This document shows, in pieces, positions 25,141 through 39,778 of a stretch of 64,000 nt of DNA. The stretch lies in contig NC_058512.1 in the NCBI RefSeq assembly GCF_020382885.2, forward strand, positions 12,426,802 to 12,490,801, written 5' to 3'. The notes beneath the pieces were generated by a model that saw nothing but the letters and a program-made list of their open reading frames with translations, did not search any database and was not told the DNA's origin. Both the position numbers and the translations under genes were made by a program. Position 1 is the first letter of the stretch. Each line of letters starts with the position of its first letter. This DNA is from Scatophagus argus (taxonomy: Eukaryota; Chordata; Actinopteri; Scatophagidae).

Positions 25141-28100
25141 TGGGCGTGTTTTCACATCATCTTGGAGTCGTTTTTGCTGCAACTATGTTTTGTTTTTTTA
25201 ATCTAAACTCATTACGCGCACTGCAAAATCATTAACCAAAGAAATATCTATAATTCAACAGTTTAAAGTTACCGTAAAAAGTATATTTACATTGCTAAAT
25301 AGGCACAGGTCGCTGCTCTTGTAAATACATACTGTAACAATATAAACCTGCTCACTTCATGCATGAATTAGCAATGCTCAGTTTGTTTAAATTATTCCTC
25401 TTTAAGGAGATGTCTTTCATATTAAAATCCCTGCGACTGAGACTTCATTCAGTCAGACCCGAACTCGCTAAACCACTAACATTTAACCTAAATAAAATAA
25501 CTATCCTAAATATCCTAAATAACTGTATAGAACAAATTATAACAAAATATAACACATTAACTGCATTTTTTGGGTCGCATTAAATTTGACATAAAAAAAA
25601 GTTACGAGGCAGGCTTAGTTATGCTTGTAAGGATATTTTTGGCAGCTCATAAGAAACACGTACACCACCAATACGAGAAATGGCTTGTAAGTTGGCTACG
25701 ATGTGATATGATATAATAAGCATCGATAGGGTGTAAGCTTCACATAAATAAAGCGTTTGTGGTCGTGTGAAGAATTAAAAAAAGCCTTAGTCACACTTTT
25801 TTCTGTGTAGTAGTCGTAGTATACTGTTGAAACGGTAAATGCATTGAAAACGTTTGTGCTCTCTACTGGGAACAGGGAATTCCCAACTTTTCAGCAGATA
25901 AAGATATGTTTCTCAGTTTTATTTAAAGAAATAAAAGATTTATTTCAACACTTGAATATAATATATTCATGTGTGCGTGGTTATTACGTATGTGAGGCTG
26001 CAGACAAAACTCTGTCACGGTGCTCTAAAACACTGGACACTGAGATTTGGTGCTTCTGATTCTTTTGCCAAACTGGACGTGGAAGAAAACCAATAAATGA
26101 CCAACAACATTCAGGTGAACTTCTCCCATTCATCCTTGATGGCTGGCCATTCAAAAGCCTAGATGGCCGCAGCACTGTACAGATGCCTCCCCCAGCGCGA
26201 GTCGTTCGCCGCAGATTGCGGCAGGAAGACACACTGCGGGAAGGGAGAGGGGGTGTCATTGTGCGACCTGTCCCCGGGGCACCCCGTGGATTTCAGATCC
26301 CGAGTTGCGATGGTCGACCATTAGCTCCTTTTCAGATTGAAACAATAAGTCTCAGCCCTTTGATTCCGCCCCACACCCACCTCCTCCCCCTTCCTCTTCT
26401 GTCCTCTGAAGCAAACACAAGTTTCACTATGGTCTGCAGGCCTCAGGGTTCACTGAGGGCCAGTACTTTGGCATCCAGTCTGATGTGGGTACAGGTTTAA
26501 AACTGGTCTGAGGACTAAGCTGTCGTATGCAGGTGCAATAATCAAGTTGAGCTTGTATATCTCTTGTGCATTTGTTATTCAGCTTGAAATGAATGAGCGT
26601 CAGATTCATCCTTTATCTAGCCTGGAGAACCCTGAGGGCCTTCAAATGAATTGATACATGCCCAGTGAACAGTTTGACTAAATAGCCAAATGTTGTTACT
26701 TTTGCAGATTGTGGTTTCTAATTATTATTATTAATAGGTTCATAAGAAAGTGTGGAATGGAAAAACAACAGAAAAATCAGATTATAAAAATAAATGTGGC
26801 AAAAATCACTTTGTTACACTCCAGACTTATCTCATGGCCTCCTTGGGGGTCCATGGTCACAGGCTGTAAACAGCAGTTATAGAATACATAGATAGAATTT
26901 CTTTTTCTGACCCTGATAAATCAGCTTTTATTAGACAATAACCAGGAGGTGGGCACTTTCTCTGTTCTCCACGATACAAAGCCATACAGGTCCAGGACCA
27001 GGGAACCTTGAGGAGACCACAAGAGCCTGGTCAATAGCTTAAAAGACATCAAACCCCAACTATACAAGCATTGTCCTGGGCCATGGACTTGGGAGAATAA
27101 TTGTCATGCAAAAGACAGGCAGCAAGAGAGATTGTAGACTTCAGGCAGGGCTTCAGAGAGAAAGGGACAGCAGAGCACAGAGCTCTCAGGGTGTCCAAAG
27201 GAGGGAGGGGAGGGGAGAGGCCCTTCAGTGTTGAATAGCTTGGTACAGTGAGGAGGAGATGTGTGAGGGGAGTATCTGGGGATTTAGTTGAAAACCCCCC
27301 AGATGTCTCAGATCTTGTTCTTTAGTTCTTTTTTAAGTGGCCTCTTCAAGACACCTCAGAGCTCTGCTCACTACTCGCAGTTCACCGAGAAAAAGTTTCA
27401 GCTAAAAGGATTCGCGTTTCATCAGCAGCACACCCTAACCAGTAACACCAGCGAAGTAAAAACGTCTTCTAACTTCAGCAATATACGAGAAGTATCAATA
27501 CGTGTTTGCTCATTAAAGTTACTTCTTTTCTTCTTCTGCCACTTTCATTGACACTTGTGACTCTTATGAAAATTACACATTTATGTTAAGCTGCACTGAG
27601 CAGACGGTGTCAGTTTCATTTAGTCATTTCTGCGGTTACCACATGTGCTCTTCTGAGAAGTTCTATCTAGCAGCAATATGTGTATATTTATGTGAATACT
27701 GAATCAAGGCCAGCTTCACCCATAAATTGACTTTTCATTGTTTAACTGTAAGTTGTTAAATGAAAGAAATGTGATAAATGAACATCAAATCGTAGTCACT
27801 GCTTGTAGAAGATAGACATTTGATGAGGCAATAATGTTGGAATCTAAATACAGCCCCTCCTGTTGTCTGCCACAAACTAGTCTGATGGCTTTTTGATTTT
27901 CTTCCAAACAACCCTGCCTTTGATACCCACCTTCACAGACCCTCCACCCGCAGGTTTTTATCCAAGGGCCAATGGCTGCCTTCCTTCCACTGTTCGCCAG
28001 CACAAAGGGCTTTTAATTGCCCTTGGCATATGGCTCAGTGGGGACAGGAGACTGACCTATCCCCTCCCCAACACACACATGGAAACACATACACACAAAA

Positions 28101-28700
28101 CCTACATGGAGGTTCATGCAAGTTTTCTCTCTGCCCCTACCCCCAACACACACACACACACACTTTCTGGGTGTAGTTGTTTGTGTCCTGAAGGCAAAAC
28201 ATGGAGAAATAAACAGGTTCACCCAAAACCAGAAAGTCTGTGACACACTGGGAGGTGAAAGAAGGATGTGTGACATTCAACAGAAAGGAAATGCCTACAG
28301 TGCTCCAGTCTGACTTTCTGACTCAGCAAAACTAGATACATGCTCAGATGCATCTTAGTACTCTTATTCTGGCAACAACCCAGTCAACAGAGTTGCCCAG
28401 TTAAGAGTTTATTTATTCATCATGAATAAAACCAAAATAAAGCCTTAATTCATTGTGATGGTGAGCCTCCATGTGTTAGAGATTAACACACTGACCCTAA
28501 ACCATGCCAAAGATTTGGACCTTTGCTGGCTCTGTCTCCTTAATTTCCTGTCACATCTTTATTATCACCAAGAAAGGCATAAAATAAATTAAAAATAATA
28601 ATAAAAAATATATACCATGACCAGCACAAAAGGAAGAGGCTGAAAAAAGTGATTTTCACATGTGGTAAAAAGTTTTAATTCCAATCCTTGGTGTACATGT
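25141..28700. other. Intergenic, pou5f3 to npdc1 3' end
   Basis: No coding exon is supported. The sequence is AT-rich apart from a GC-richer island at about 26180-26420 (see findings), a purine-rich tract near 27170-27270 and a CA run at 28147-28162. The right end grades into the npdc1 3' UTR, whose limit is unknown. Confidence 0.5.
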
Positions 28701-29722
28701 ACAAATAACTATAAAAAGTGAACACTTTCACTCTTTGTATGTACATTTTGCAGCGCAGAGTTAATTTGGGACAGAGGAGGATGGAGAGGGAAGAGGGACA
28801 ATACAAGTTAGTGATATTTACCAGCTACACATCCATCAGTATAGTTTCTCTCCAAAAATGTCATTCAAGTGCTCAGAAGTCACTTTTACTGTACATTCCC
28901 TCCTCCTGTAGCAGGATGCATACATATAGGAGGCAGGCAGAATAATTCATCAAAGCATTGCCATGATTCAAGCACAGTACAGTCAGATCATGCAAACAGA
29001 CACCATCAAGTACTTCATTTCCATATATATATATATATACTCTGTAATCTTAAAATCTTTATGTGCAGCTTATATGACAAGAAATAAACAACACCAACGG
29101 TTACATTTTCAATGCTAAACCTGGTGTTGGGTTGGGGAGTCTTTAGTTGATGTTATAGCAAAGCATTTCCAGGGTATTGGTTAGGAAGGTGGTTTAGCTA
29201 CTACCTATGCATGACAGAACAAGGGAGGGCACCTATTTTTCAGTTTATGTATGCGTGTGCATCTGAGTTGTACATGTGTCTTCTATTGTATCACATTCTT
29301 TGGAAACAGCTGCAAAAATGAAGGAAAATAATAAAGATGGAGGAGAAAATCTCAACTCAGAATTCAACATTTCAATAGGACACAACACCCAAAGGGACAT
29401 GATCTAGTGGGACTCTGAAAACCATAAATTAAAAGACAGAAATACTCCATACAGTGACAGAAAAGACTAACAAAGAACCCAGTACACATTTGTAGCATAG
29501 AAAAATGTAAAAGCTCAGGGTGGATATAGTAAAGGGCCAACAATCAGAAAACAATCATTTTTATCAGCTCCTCCTCTGCAAGGATCCTCCACTCCTATGC
29601 ATGCAGTGTGAGACCAGGTGGTTTCATCCAGAGACATGGCTTGTATGCCTGTGAGTATGTCTGTAAGTAGCCTATGTGTATATAGTTATATAGGTGTGTG
29701 TGTTTGTTTCAGTGTTCAGTGT

Positions 29723-32700
29723 TCACTTGCGATTCCCCTGATATTGTAAATTGGAGTCGTCAAACAGAGGGTTTTTCACTTCCATTTCTCCAGTCTGTCA
29801 AGGAGACAAGAAAAAAAAATCAGCCTCAAAACCACATTATAAATTAATAATTTTGTGTGTATGTTTGTGTGTATGTGTACCCACCGGTGCCAATCCTGGA
29901 CATTCGTATACTGTGAAATCCCCTCCGACTTCTTCCTCATCTGATGTGACCTCGGTTTCAGGGACCTTCTGCTCAGGTTTGTGGTTGCTGGAGGAAAAAA
30001 AAAGTCATGAATTTGGGTAAAGAGGTAACAAGGTCAGAGGATGTGGTTGAAAATGTATCTATAAATCTATGTGAAAGGGAGGGGATGGCAGAGAGGGTGT
30101 AGAAAAGCTAACAAAAAAAAAAACCCACTTTCCCAGCGAGAGCATCTGCTGCTTCTGGTGTTGGTAGTGATACATTTGGGCACTTTGGGCCAGTGTCTTA
30201 TCTCCCATCTGAGGACAAAACAGAACAAGGAAGTGTGTTGACACATTTGACAGCAGCATGCACAGTTATACATCTTGTGGTTGCTACAGAGGAGGAAGTG
30301 AGAAAAGGAAACGAAGTAAGCTCTATCAATTGCAGTTAAGTTAAAGACAGAACGGTGCACCTACCGAGGTTCCGTTGACTGTGGGAGGAGTCACACCTGG
30401 TCCTCTGAAGGCTGGGTAGTCCACCTTTCCAGTTAGATGTGATTCTTTCTGCAACCTGTGGGGGACATCATGAATCTTAAGTCCCCTGCATTACTGAGGG
30501 TTTGTTTCCTGCCTCAGGCATGAAAACTCCTGTAACCTAAACTGATGATACAAGGACTGGTAAATGGACACAGATTTTAGTTTAAAGGTCTGACAATTTT
30601 ATATTCAAAACTCACTAATACAAAACTCTGGTCTTTGTATTTTATTCAATTAAGTTTATAAAATTACCATTAGTTAATTCACAACAAAAAGACCACATTT
30701 GTCTTTGCCTTGCAGTACTTAAAATTACAAAAATGGATGTGTTCAGACTTACTTGATGTAACAGACAGTCGCCAGGACCACTGCCACAGTGCCCACCACC
30801 ACACACAGGGAGATCATAACTACAGACAGAGGAAGAGAAAGGAAGACAGAGCAGAGTGGGTTAGTAAGATATTTCTTATGAGTGCTATAAATACTATATG
30901 CTATATATTATATATGAGCTCATTTGTCCCTCATGATTTGCCATCTTGAGTAAAAGAATATGCAACACAAACGGAATGAATACACTGGAGTTCAGCATTA
31001 CAAGTACATTGATCATACTTACTGATAATAATGCTGTCATTCTTGGGTGTTGGCACAGCGATGGGACCAGCTCGGCCCTCAGCTCTGGTGGCTGTGGGCT
31101 GTGGGCTTGGTGTGTTAGGGAGGGCAGAAAGTGCTGGGCGGGGGGCTGTAGTGGTGGCATGCAGGGTTTCTTCTGACAGATGACTCTGGCTTATTTGTTT
31201 GTGGCTGGAGGCATCTGTCCTGCTTTTTTTAGCATCTGTCTGGGATCCGACGGCAGCTGGAGAAAGTGAGGAAGACACAAGCAGCAACAGAATCATAATC
31301 AATAACTGATGCAGATGACTGTCAATCAGAAAACATGTAGAGGGAAATTAAAATCCTATATTCCTTACAGAATCACTTGTCTATAACAGCATAACCGCCC
31401 TCATGCTGAAGGTGCCACAGCTTTGAACTCAAAACAGGAAGTGTTTGACACTTATGCAGTTATCTTTATTTATTTATCTTGTGATTGTGCTCAGGTTCTT
31501 ACCAGGATGTTTGGCTGTTTTTCTTGGTGGTTTGACCTCAGTTACTTCCTGTTTTTCAATCACAGAGTGAAGGTAATCAATCTCTTCATCCAAGTCGGGA
31601 TAGAATGTCACTTTGCCTGAGGGAGAGACAAGGCTTCGCTGATTAACTCTGACATAAATTCAGTTGGCTGTCTTCAAATAAAAGCTAAAAGATTAATTAA
31701 ATGAATTAACAGGAAATAAAGATCGCACAAAATGTTGGATCACTCACAGCTACACTACAGGCTTCTTAATAAAAAACAAAGCACCTTCATTCTCACGCAT
31801 AACATACAAGTCATGTGGCAGCCATAGACAGTAACTTCTATTGAAAAATGTCAGACATTATTAATTTTATTTTCACATTAGACAACGAGAAGCAGCAAAT
31901 CCTACAACTTTGGCATTTTTACTTGGAAAAAAAGACTTTAACTATTAAACAATTATCAATTTAGTTTGACTTATGGGTCTGGAAGACATAATTTTGAAAC
32001 TACTTTCATGCCTGTTGGTAATGTTTAACTATCGAGGGCATGTGCCTCTGCATGCGGTTCGGGTATGTATAAATGCCTGCCCCCAACCTCTACATGTGCT
32101 TTCAGGGCATTGTCTCTGAAGTGATGGAGGAGTGTGTCCATGTGTGTTGTTTGTTTGTGGACTGATAAAAAAGGAGACAATACTGAACTCTTGTTAACAG
32201 CTCTTACAGCCAGACATCGAGCCACATTCCTGCAGTATGGGCGAGGTCTCCAGGGCGACCGGGGCCGACAGTGTGTGTGTGGCCGGGGGAGAAAGCACCG
32301 CAGGGGTGCTGGAGCAATCAGCCAAGCCAAAGCTGAGCCTCAGTTGCTACGTTCACAATAGACCCCACAGCTCACAGTTAATGGAAGTAATCAAAGTGCT
32401 GTTTCCCTCTATAAAGTGACCCTGCAATATACCCGGTATCAAATTATAGGTATTTGCACTCAAAACTGGAGAGATGGCAAGTCATGAGAATACAAAAAAC
32501 ACAAAACGGAGAGAGGCACTTGCTTCTAAAGTCAATACAGCATGATCCAATCAGCATCCTGGGTCAATACATGTAATTGTTTTGATATAATGTGAAAAAC
32601 ATTTTAAGAAAAAAGATCAACAACCACCTACATTAAATTAATGATTGCAGTGTCACTTTCACTCCAGAAGGCTGGCCATCTGGCTGAGCTAATGTGTATG

Positions 32701-35700
32701 ATATGACATGCCAGCACTTTCACTGCCTGCCTTGTTTTTTTCTTACCCCCCTCCACTAATGGCCATTAGTGCACCCCTAGCAGGTGTCTGTGGAGGCGGG
32801 ATTCACCATCTGTACTTTGCAGGTGGCTGAGAGCTCCAACCGTGCCTGCGCGCTGGCCAAGAGCATGTGGTAATGCAGGTTTAAGTTTTAGAGGCTGACT
32901 AAGGTAGAATAAAATGCTGACATTTTGGCCATTTAATTTGTACCCATCACATCAGCATTCCCACGATACATATTACGTGCATATGAACTGACTGACTCGT
33001 GTGACGGAGGAGGGCATGGTGGTGGTGTGATACCTGGGCGAGAGGGCTGCCGAGTGAGATGGCACTGATCAAGACCACATCGAGATGACATTCTTGAGGA
33101 GATGTTGGGACACAACATGATCTTTTCCGGACCCTAACCTAAGGGGTTTTTGTGCCTAAACCTCACCAGACATTTCCCCCAAGTGTTGTCACAACATGAA
33201 ACTGGATATTAAAATGTAAAATTTCAACATATTTCTATGTTACCAATAGATAATACTTTTTACAAATACTTTCTTAAATATTTGTGTCAGTATTTTGCTT
33301 TGTCACTGTGCCAATATATTAAATTCATTTTAAAAGAAGCTACTTTCTGATGCTGCGATGTAGCCTCTTCTCTCTGCAGTCCACTGTGGTCTCACTCGTT
33401 ATCCCACCCACAACACTATCTAATCACCTGTCATGTGTAATAGACTAATAATATGAATGATATGAATCTGCAAAGTAACTATAAATGCAAAGGTTATTAA
33501 ATGTAGTGGAGTTGAAAGGACAGTGTTTGTCAACAAAATGGAATGGAGTGGAGATACAGAACAAGGAAGCAGAAAACTGAAATACTAATACTCAAGTATT
33601 TGAGTGCGGTACTTGAAAAAATTGTACTTAGTTATATTCCATCACTGGATGTTCTGAATTTTGACACAAATATTTTTATTTTTACTTCAAATACATTTCT
33701 ATTATAAGCTTCCTTAATTAGTAATAAAAATAATAATAAACATATCAATTGATCTCTAATGCTTAGTGTAGAAATGTTGAGGTATGAAACGTAGCATTTG
33801 TACAAATTCAACATATCTGTGATTTGCTGAAATGTACAATGCCAACTCTGAGAAAGATGAGAGATTTATTGGTGTGGTTAAAATGTGAGCTGATCTAAAA
33901 ATAGACAAGCAGCATTTATTTACAAGGAAATCCCGAGGAGCCCACTGAGGTGCAATGTGATAATTCACCAAAAAAAAGTAGTGATTGTGTGTATGTGTGT
34001 GGTTTGTCACACACAGAGACTAAGCACACACACCTCTTGTTGTTTAGGATAGTTTTGTCACTGACTTGATAATGACCCATGACCTGTTGAGAAGTACCCA
34101 GGAGGCAGATGGGAACAACAAACAAACACTAAGCAACTCAACAGACATTGAGGGTCGCACACATGTCTGTGCTATTCTTATTTTCCCACTTTATAACCAT
34201 TCACATTTCTACCTCCCCAAAACACACACACACATTTGTATTTATTATACTGTGTTGAGGGTCTTATGAAGTCTTGCACCAAAATTTGCCATGATCTAAA
34301 TGCCATATCAAGAAGGCAAAAAATACCTGACATACCAATGCAAAAGAAAGCTGAGTACATGGGATCATTAGTTCATTCAGATGACTGACATTAGGCTAAC
34401 AAGCTAACTGGTCCTTTCAGTGCTGCAACAAAGTCCTGTACTGCTTAGAGATTAATTTATAAGCAGTGTGTCTTGCTGCCCTCTAGTGGCGAATTTAATA
34501 CATTGAATATGCAGAAGAAAGACTGACAAGAGTGACTTCAGGTCAGCTCAAATTCTTTGAAATCAGTCTGGCTGACTAGTTGTCACTCTATATTCAGAGT
34601 TTTCGTGTTCACATGCTCTTCGCACAGTGTTTCAAGGGAAGGTCTACAAGACAGTAAAAGGAAGCAGGCCAAGAAAGGTCACAGCTTAAAAAAGAAACTT
34701 GTATCTACTTTACTAGTCTGTTTTTAGAATGAGGGAGTGGAGCTTGGTTAAAATGTAATTCTGCTGAAATTCTAATGTTGGTAAAGTGGTGTACCTTCTG
34801 ACTGTGTTATCCTCCCACCTGCTATAAAGTTAGTCACAGCTGACTGCAGTGCTTCAAGTCATTTACAGGAAATCTGACTGGCTATGTTCTAACCTTCAGT
34901 AAACAGTCCCACCTGTCTTTCATCCAGTGTTTTCAAAAAACAGTTTTGTCAGAAGTTTCCACTGTCAGTTTGTACTTATGAACACTACATTAATTTCTAC
35001 AACATAATAAGTCAACAGACAAGTTGTAGTCTGACAAATTAAAAAATCAATACAGCAAAAGAACAGTTCAGCAGTACATATTGATATATGCTATATGCTA
35101 TGCTATGCTATGCTATGCTATATGATAACAACAAAAGCACATTTTCAACTCTCTGTAACAGTGAAATAATAGCCTTGGTGTAATTATCTTTTAAATGTAA
35201 ATGTCTTTTGTTTGTGATTTCCATTTTCACTTAGTCAGTCATTAGTTAAGAGTTACCTGGTTAATCAGTTGCATCAAAATTGTGAGAGAATTCACTTTGG
35301 CACAAACATCAGCAGGTCTGAAGTGTTGCTGCTCACATTACATCACACAGTTATCATGTGTGACTGTATTGTAAAAATGCTATGTTGAAGCTATTTGACT
35401 CTTTGATTAGTTGAATGAAGTGGAACAGTGATACTTAGGAGATTAACTATTAAATAAGTGCAAGTTACATGAAACAGTGTTGGACACTGATACCACAGAC
35501 GTTTAAAGGAGTTTAATACAGTGCATCTTGAAGGGAATTCACTCTATCGCTCAAAGTGAATAAGAAACAATAACAACAAAGTTTATTTCACTGTTCGCAA
35601 ACTTAAATAGCTGTTTGGCTCTATATCAGTTTAGTGATCTGATGTTACTAAGGTAAACTGCTGCAGGACATTTGTTCATGTTGTGTGTAGCTGAGCCAGT

Positions 35701-38700
35701 CCAACAGCTGTTGGGAAGCTGATTTTCTATTGCATGATGTAAAAAGATATAAACACAAAAAGGGGGGGAACAAACAGAGTCTAATTGAGTGTGGAGTGTA
35801 GAGAAAAAGCCACAAGAGGACGGAGACACCGGGCTGCAGGGAGACGGCCCTACCTCTAGCACATACACAAGTTCTTCAGAACAAAGGACATGGCTTCGAG
35901 GCACACTGTATGTTTACCCATGGCAGTGCACACCTTCATGTCAAATACAAGCAGGTCCTACTTCCAATAAAAACTGCTGCCTGGCTGACTTGTTCACCTG
36001 CCGTGCACGTTCATTCTCTCTGAATGGATTGTATGAAATTCTGGATATTTCAGACTCCACGCAGTGTGATTTCCAGCCATTAACAACAGCAGAATGACTT
36101 CAAATTCCTGCAAATGATGGGATATCAAACTACACGAGCAGACCAACCGCTGCAAGGCCACAAAATATAATAATGTATGACAGAGAAGAGCTGATAAAAT
36201 CATTCTGAAACCATGATATGAAAGAGAGGAGTTTGATTTAAAGGAGAGGAAGTCAGAGAGAGAGGAAAACTGGCTTACATAGCTATAAAAGATGTGATGT
36301 TAAGAATTTCCTTTATTTGTCCCACAGTGAGGAAATTGTGCATTGTCACAGCAGCACAAGGACAGCAAAAATGTGCAAGGAATCGAAAAAAAAAAAAAAA
36401 ATTGTATTTATATATATATATATATATAACTCCGGCTTCCTCCCACAATACCAAAAACATGCACATTAGGTTAATTGGCTACTCTAAATTGCCCCTAGGT
36501 GTGAGTGTGAGAGTGTGTGGTTGTTTGTCTTTGTGTGTTGGCCCTGCGATTGACTGGCGACCAGTCCAGGGTGTACCCTGCCTGTCGTCCGTAGTCAGCT
36601 GGGATAGGCTCCAGCTCCCCCGCGACCCTGACGGATAAGCGGTATAGAAAATGGATGGATACATATATATATATACAGTGGTATGAAAAAGTTTGGGCAC
36701 CCCTGATCATTTTCAGGATTTTCCTTTATAAATCATTGGTTGTTCGGATCAGCAATTTCAGTTAAATATATCATATAGCAGACAAACACAGTGATATTTC
36801 AGAAGTGAAATGAAGTTTATAGGATTAACAGAAAGTGTGCAACAATTACTTAAACAACATTAGGCAGGTGCATAAATTTGGGCACCCTTGTTGTTTTATT
36901 GATTTGAGTACCTTTAGCACTAATTATTGGAACACAAAGTTTGTTTGGTAAGCTCATTGACCCTTGACCTACATACACAGGTGAATCCAATCATGAGAAA
37001 GGGTATTTCAGGTGGCCAGTAGCAAGTTGTTCTCCCTTTTGCATCTTCTCTGAGGAGTGGCAACATGGGAGCCTCAAAACAACTCTCAAATGACCTGAAA
37101 ACAAAGATTGTCCAACATCATGGTTTAGGGGAAGGATACAAAAAGCTGGCTCAGAGATTTAAGCTGTCAGTTTCCACTGTGAGGAACATAGTGAGGAAAT
37201 GGAAGACCACAGGCACAGTCCTAGTTAAGGCCCGGAGTGGCAGGCCAAGAAAAATCTCTGATAAGCAGAGGCGAGGAATGGTGAGAACGGTCAAACTCAA
37301 CCCACAGACCAGCTCCGAAGACCTACAACATGATCTTGCTGCAGATGGTGTCACTGTGCATCGTTCAAATATTCAGCACACTTTGCACAAGGAGACGCTG
37401 TATGGGAGAGTAATGCGGCGGAAGCCTTTTCTACGCACATGCCGCAAACAGAGTCGCTTGAGGTATGCTAAAGCACATTTGGACAAGCCAGCTTCCTTTT
37501 GGAATAAGGTGCTGTGGACTGATGAATGTACAATTGAGTTATTTGGACATAACAAGGGGCGGTATGCATGGCGGAAGAAGAACACAGCATTCCAAGACAA
37601 ACACTTGCTACCCACAGTAAAATTTGGTGGTGGTTCCATCATGCTGTGGGGCTGTGTGGCCAGTGCAGGTACTGGCAATCTTGTAAAAGTTGAAGGTCGC
37701 ATGGATTCCAGTCAGTATCAGCAGATTCTTGCCAACAATGTTCAAGAATCAGTGACAAAGTTGAAGTTGCGCCGGGGCTGGATACTTAAACAAGACAACG
37801 ACCCCAAACACTGCTCAAACTCTACAAAGGCATTCATGCAGAGGAACAACTACAACGTTCTGGAATGGCCATCTCAGTCCCCAGACCTGAACATTATTGA
37901 AAATCTGTGGTGTGATTTAAAGCGGGCTGTCCATGCTCGGAAACCATCAAACCTGACTGAACTGGAGATTTTTTGTAAAGAAGAATGGTCAAAAATACCT
38001 TCAACCAGACTCCAGACCCTCATTGGAAGCTATAGGAAGCGTTTAGAGGCTGTTATTTCTGCAAAAGGAGGATCTACGAAATATTGATGTCATTTTTCTG
38101 TTGGGGTGCCCAAATTTATGCACCTGCCTAATGTTGTTTAAGTAATTATTGCACACTTTCTGTTAATCCTATAAACTTCATTTCACTTCTGAAATATCAC
38201 TGTGTTTGTCTGCTATATGATATATTTAACTGAAATTGCTGATCCGAACAACCAATGATTTATAAAGGAAAATCCTGAAAATGATCAGGGGTGCCCAAAC
38301 TTTTTCATACCACTGTATATATACAAAAAACTATATAAATCACTGCAGTGACTGGAATGGGAAGGTAATCCCACCCAAAGTGAGGGTTAACAGCCACGAC
38401 AGTGAAGATAAATTAATTTAATTAATTATTTAGTAGTGTAAAAATGTAGTAATACAACCTCTTTCGAAACTGATTGGTTACTTATTTGAAAAATAATTGA
38501 AAAATACAGGATTCTTGTTCTCATGAGTATCCTGGGTCAACTGTATGACTCTTCAGGCTCCTTTATTCTAAATGTATAGCCTGTATGCCACTCTACTATA
38601 ATCCTAATTCTCTTTAAAATTGCTTCATGTCATTATTGAGATTATTCTATAAGCCGGTAGAAGATTCGATTACGCTGAATAGCCGGTGAGTCAGCTTGAT

Positions 38701-39738
38701 GATGACGATGATGATGAGATGTGATTTTGTAAGGCTGAGGTTGGAAACTAAAATGGACTGCGCCTGCTGACAAAACAGAGGTTTATTCAAACGCTATGAA
38801 TCACACTGGAAACGCAGGCAAATCTTCAGTTTTGAGAATCTGTGTTTTTCATGCGTTCTGAAAATACAGCCATCATATTTCCTCTCAAGTGACAACAAGA
38901 GTGAATTCAGTGGTGTAATTTGCAGTCTATAATTCTGCCAAACTCCCAAGGCAGCAGCTTTGTGTTTTGATCCATTAAGAGATGTGCCAAATAAACCAGA
39001 TATGGTAAGTTTAATAGAGTGAAAAAGTAACAACTTCATTACATTTCAATATTTTGTGGGTGTTTGTGCGTGAAAAAGAGGCAGAGTGGGTCTCTCATGT
39101 GGATCACTATGTTCTTTGGTCTCTCAGGGGTTTATGTAACCACTTTACGGAGCTTAGCTGAGGCCTATGATGTGCTGCATTCACGACATGACACCCCACA
39201 CACACACCACAGCATCATGTATTTTAAAGTGCACAGCAAAAAGGCACAGACAGACAGCAATACAAATACAATCCAAAGTGCAAACGCTAATAACTGATGA
39301 GGCCTTATCGTCATATGAGCCTTCTGCAAAAAGAAATCCTCTCTTCTCCCACACGATGTGACCTTTCTCTGCAAAACATCCTCACACTCCTTCTTGTGTT
39401 TACTTCTCTCTCTGATGCTGCCGCCAATGATTTGAGCCAAGTTTGGATGGTATCATGTCCTGCCACGCACCCATCTAAATTATTAATCCTGCAGAGGACA
39501 CCGACGTGCATAAGTACATGCAATCACACACATGCATGCATTTATGCAGAGGCAAGCCAGACGTGCGCTCAAATATACACAAGATGGCTTCCATTTCTCT
39601 CTCTAATTTCTGCAGCCCTGCCTTGAAACTGTGGTGTACGTGCCAGCAGTGCGATGTCATGCCATGGAAATAGGAAAAATAAGATTTATTTTCCACAGCT
39701 TGGCTCTTTCATTAGATTCAGTGATGAAAATGAAGGGC

Positions 39739-39778
<40 letters not shown>

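Noticed and set aside
27288-27551. 87-codon frame between pou5f3 and npdc1
   Set aside because: Low-complexity, phenylalanine-rich, with no splice context or recognisable motif.
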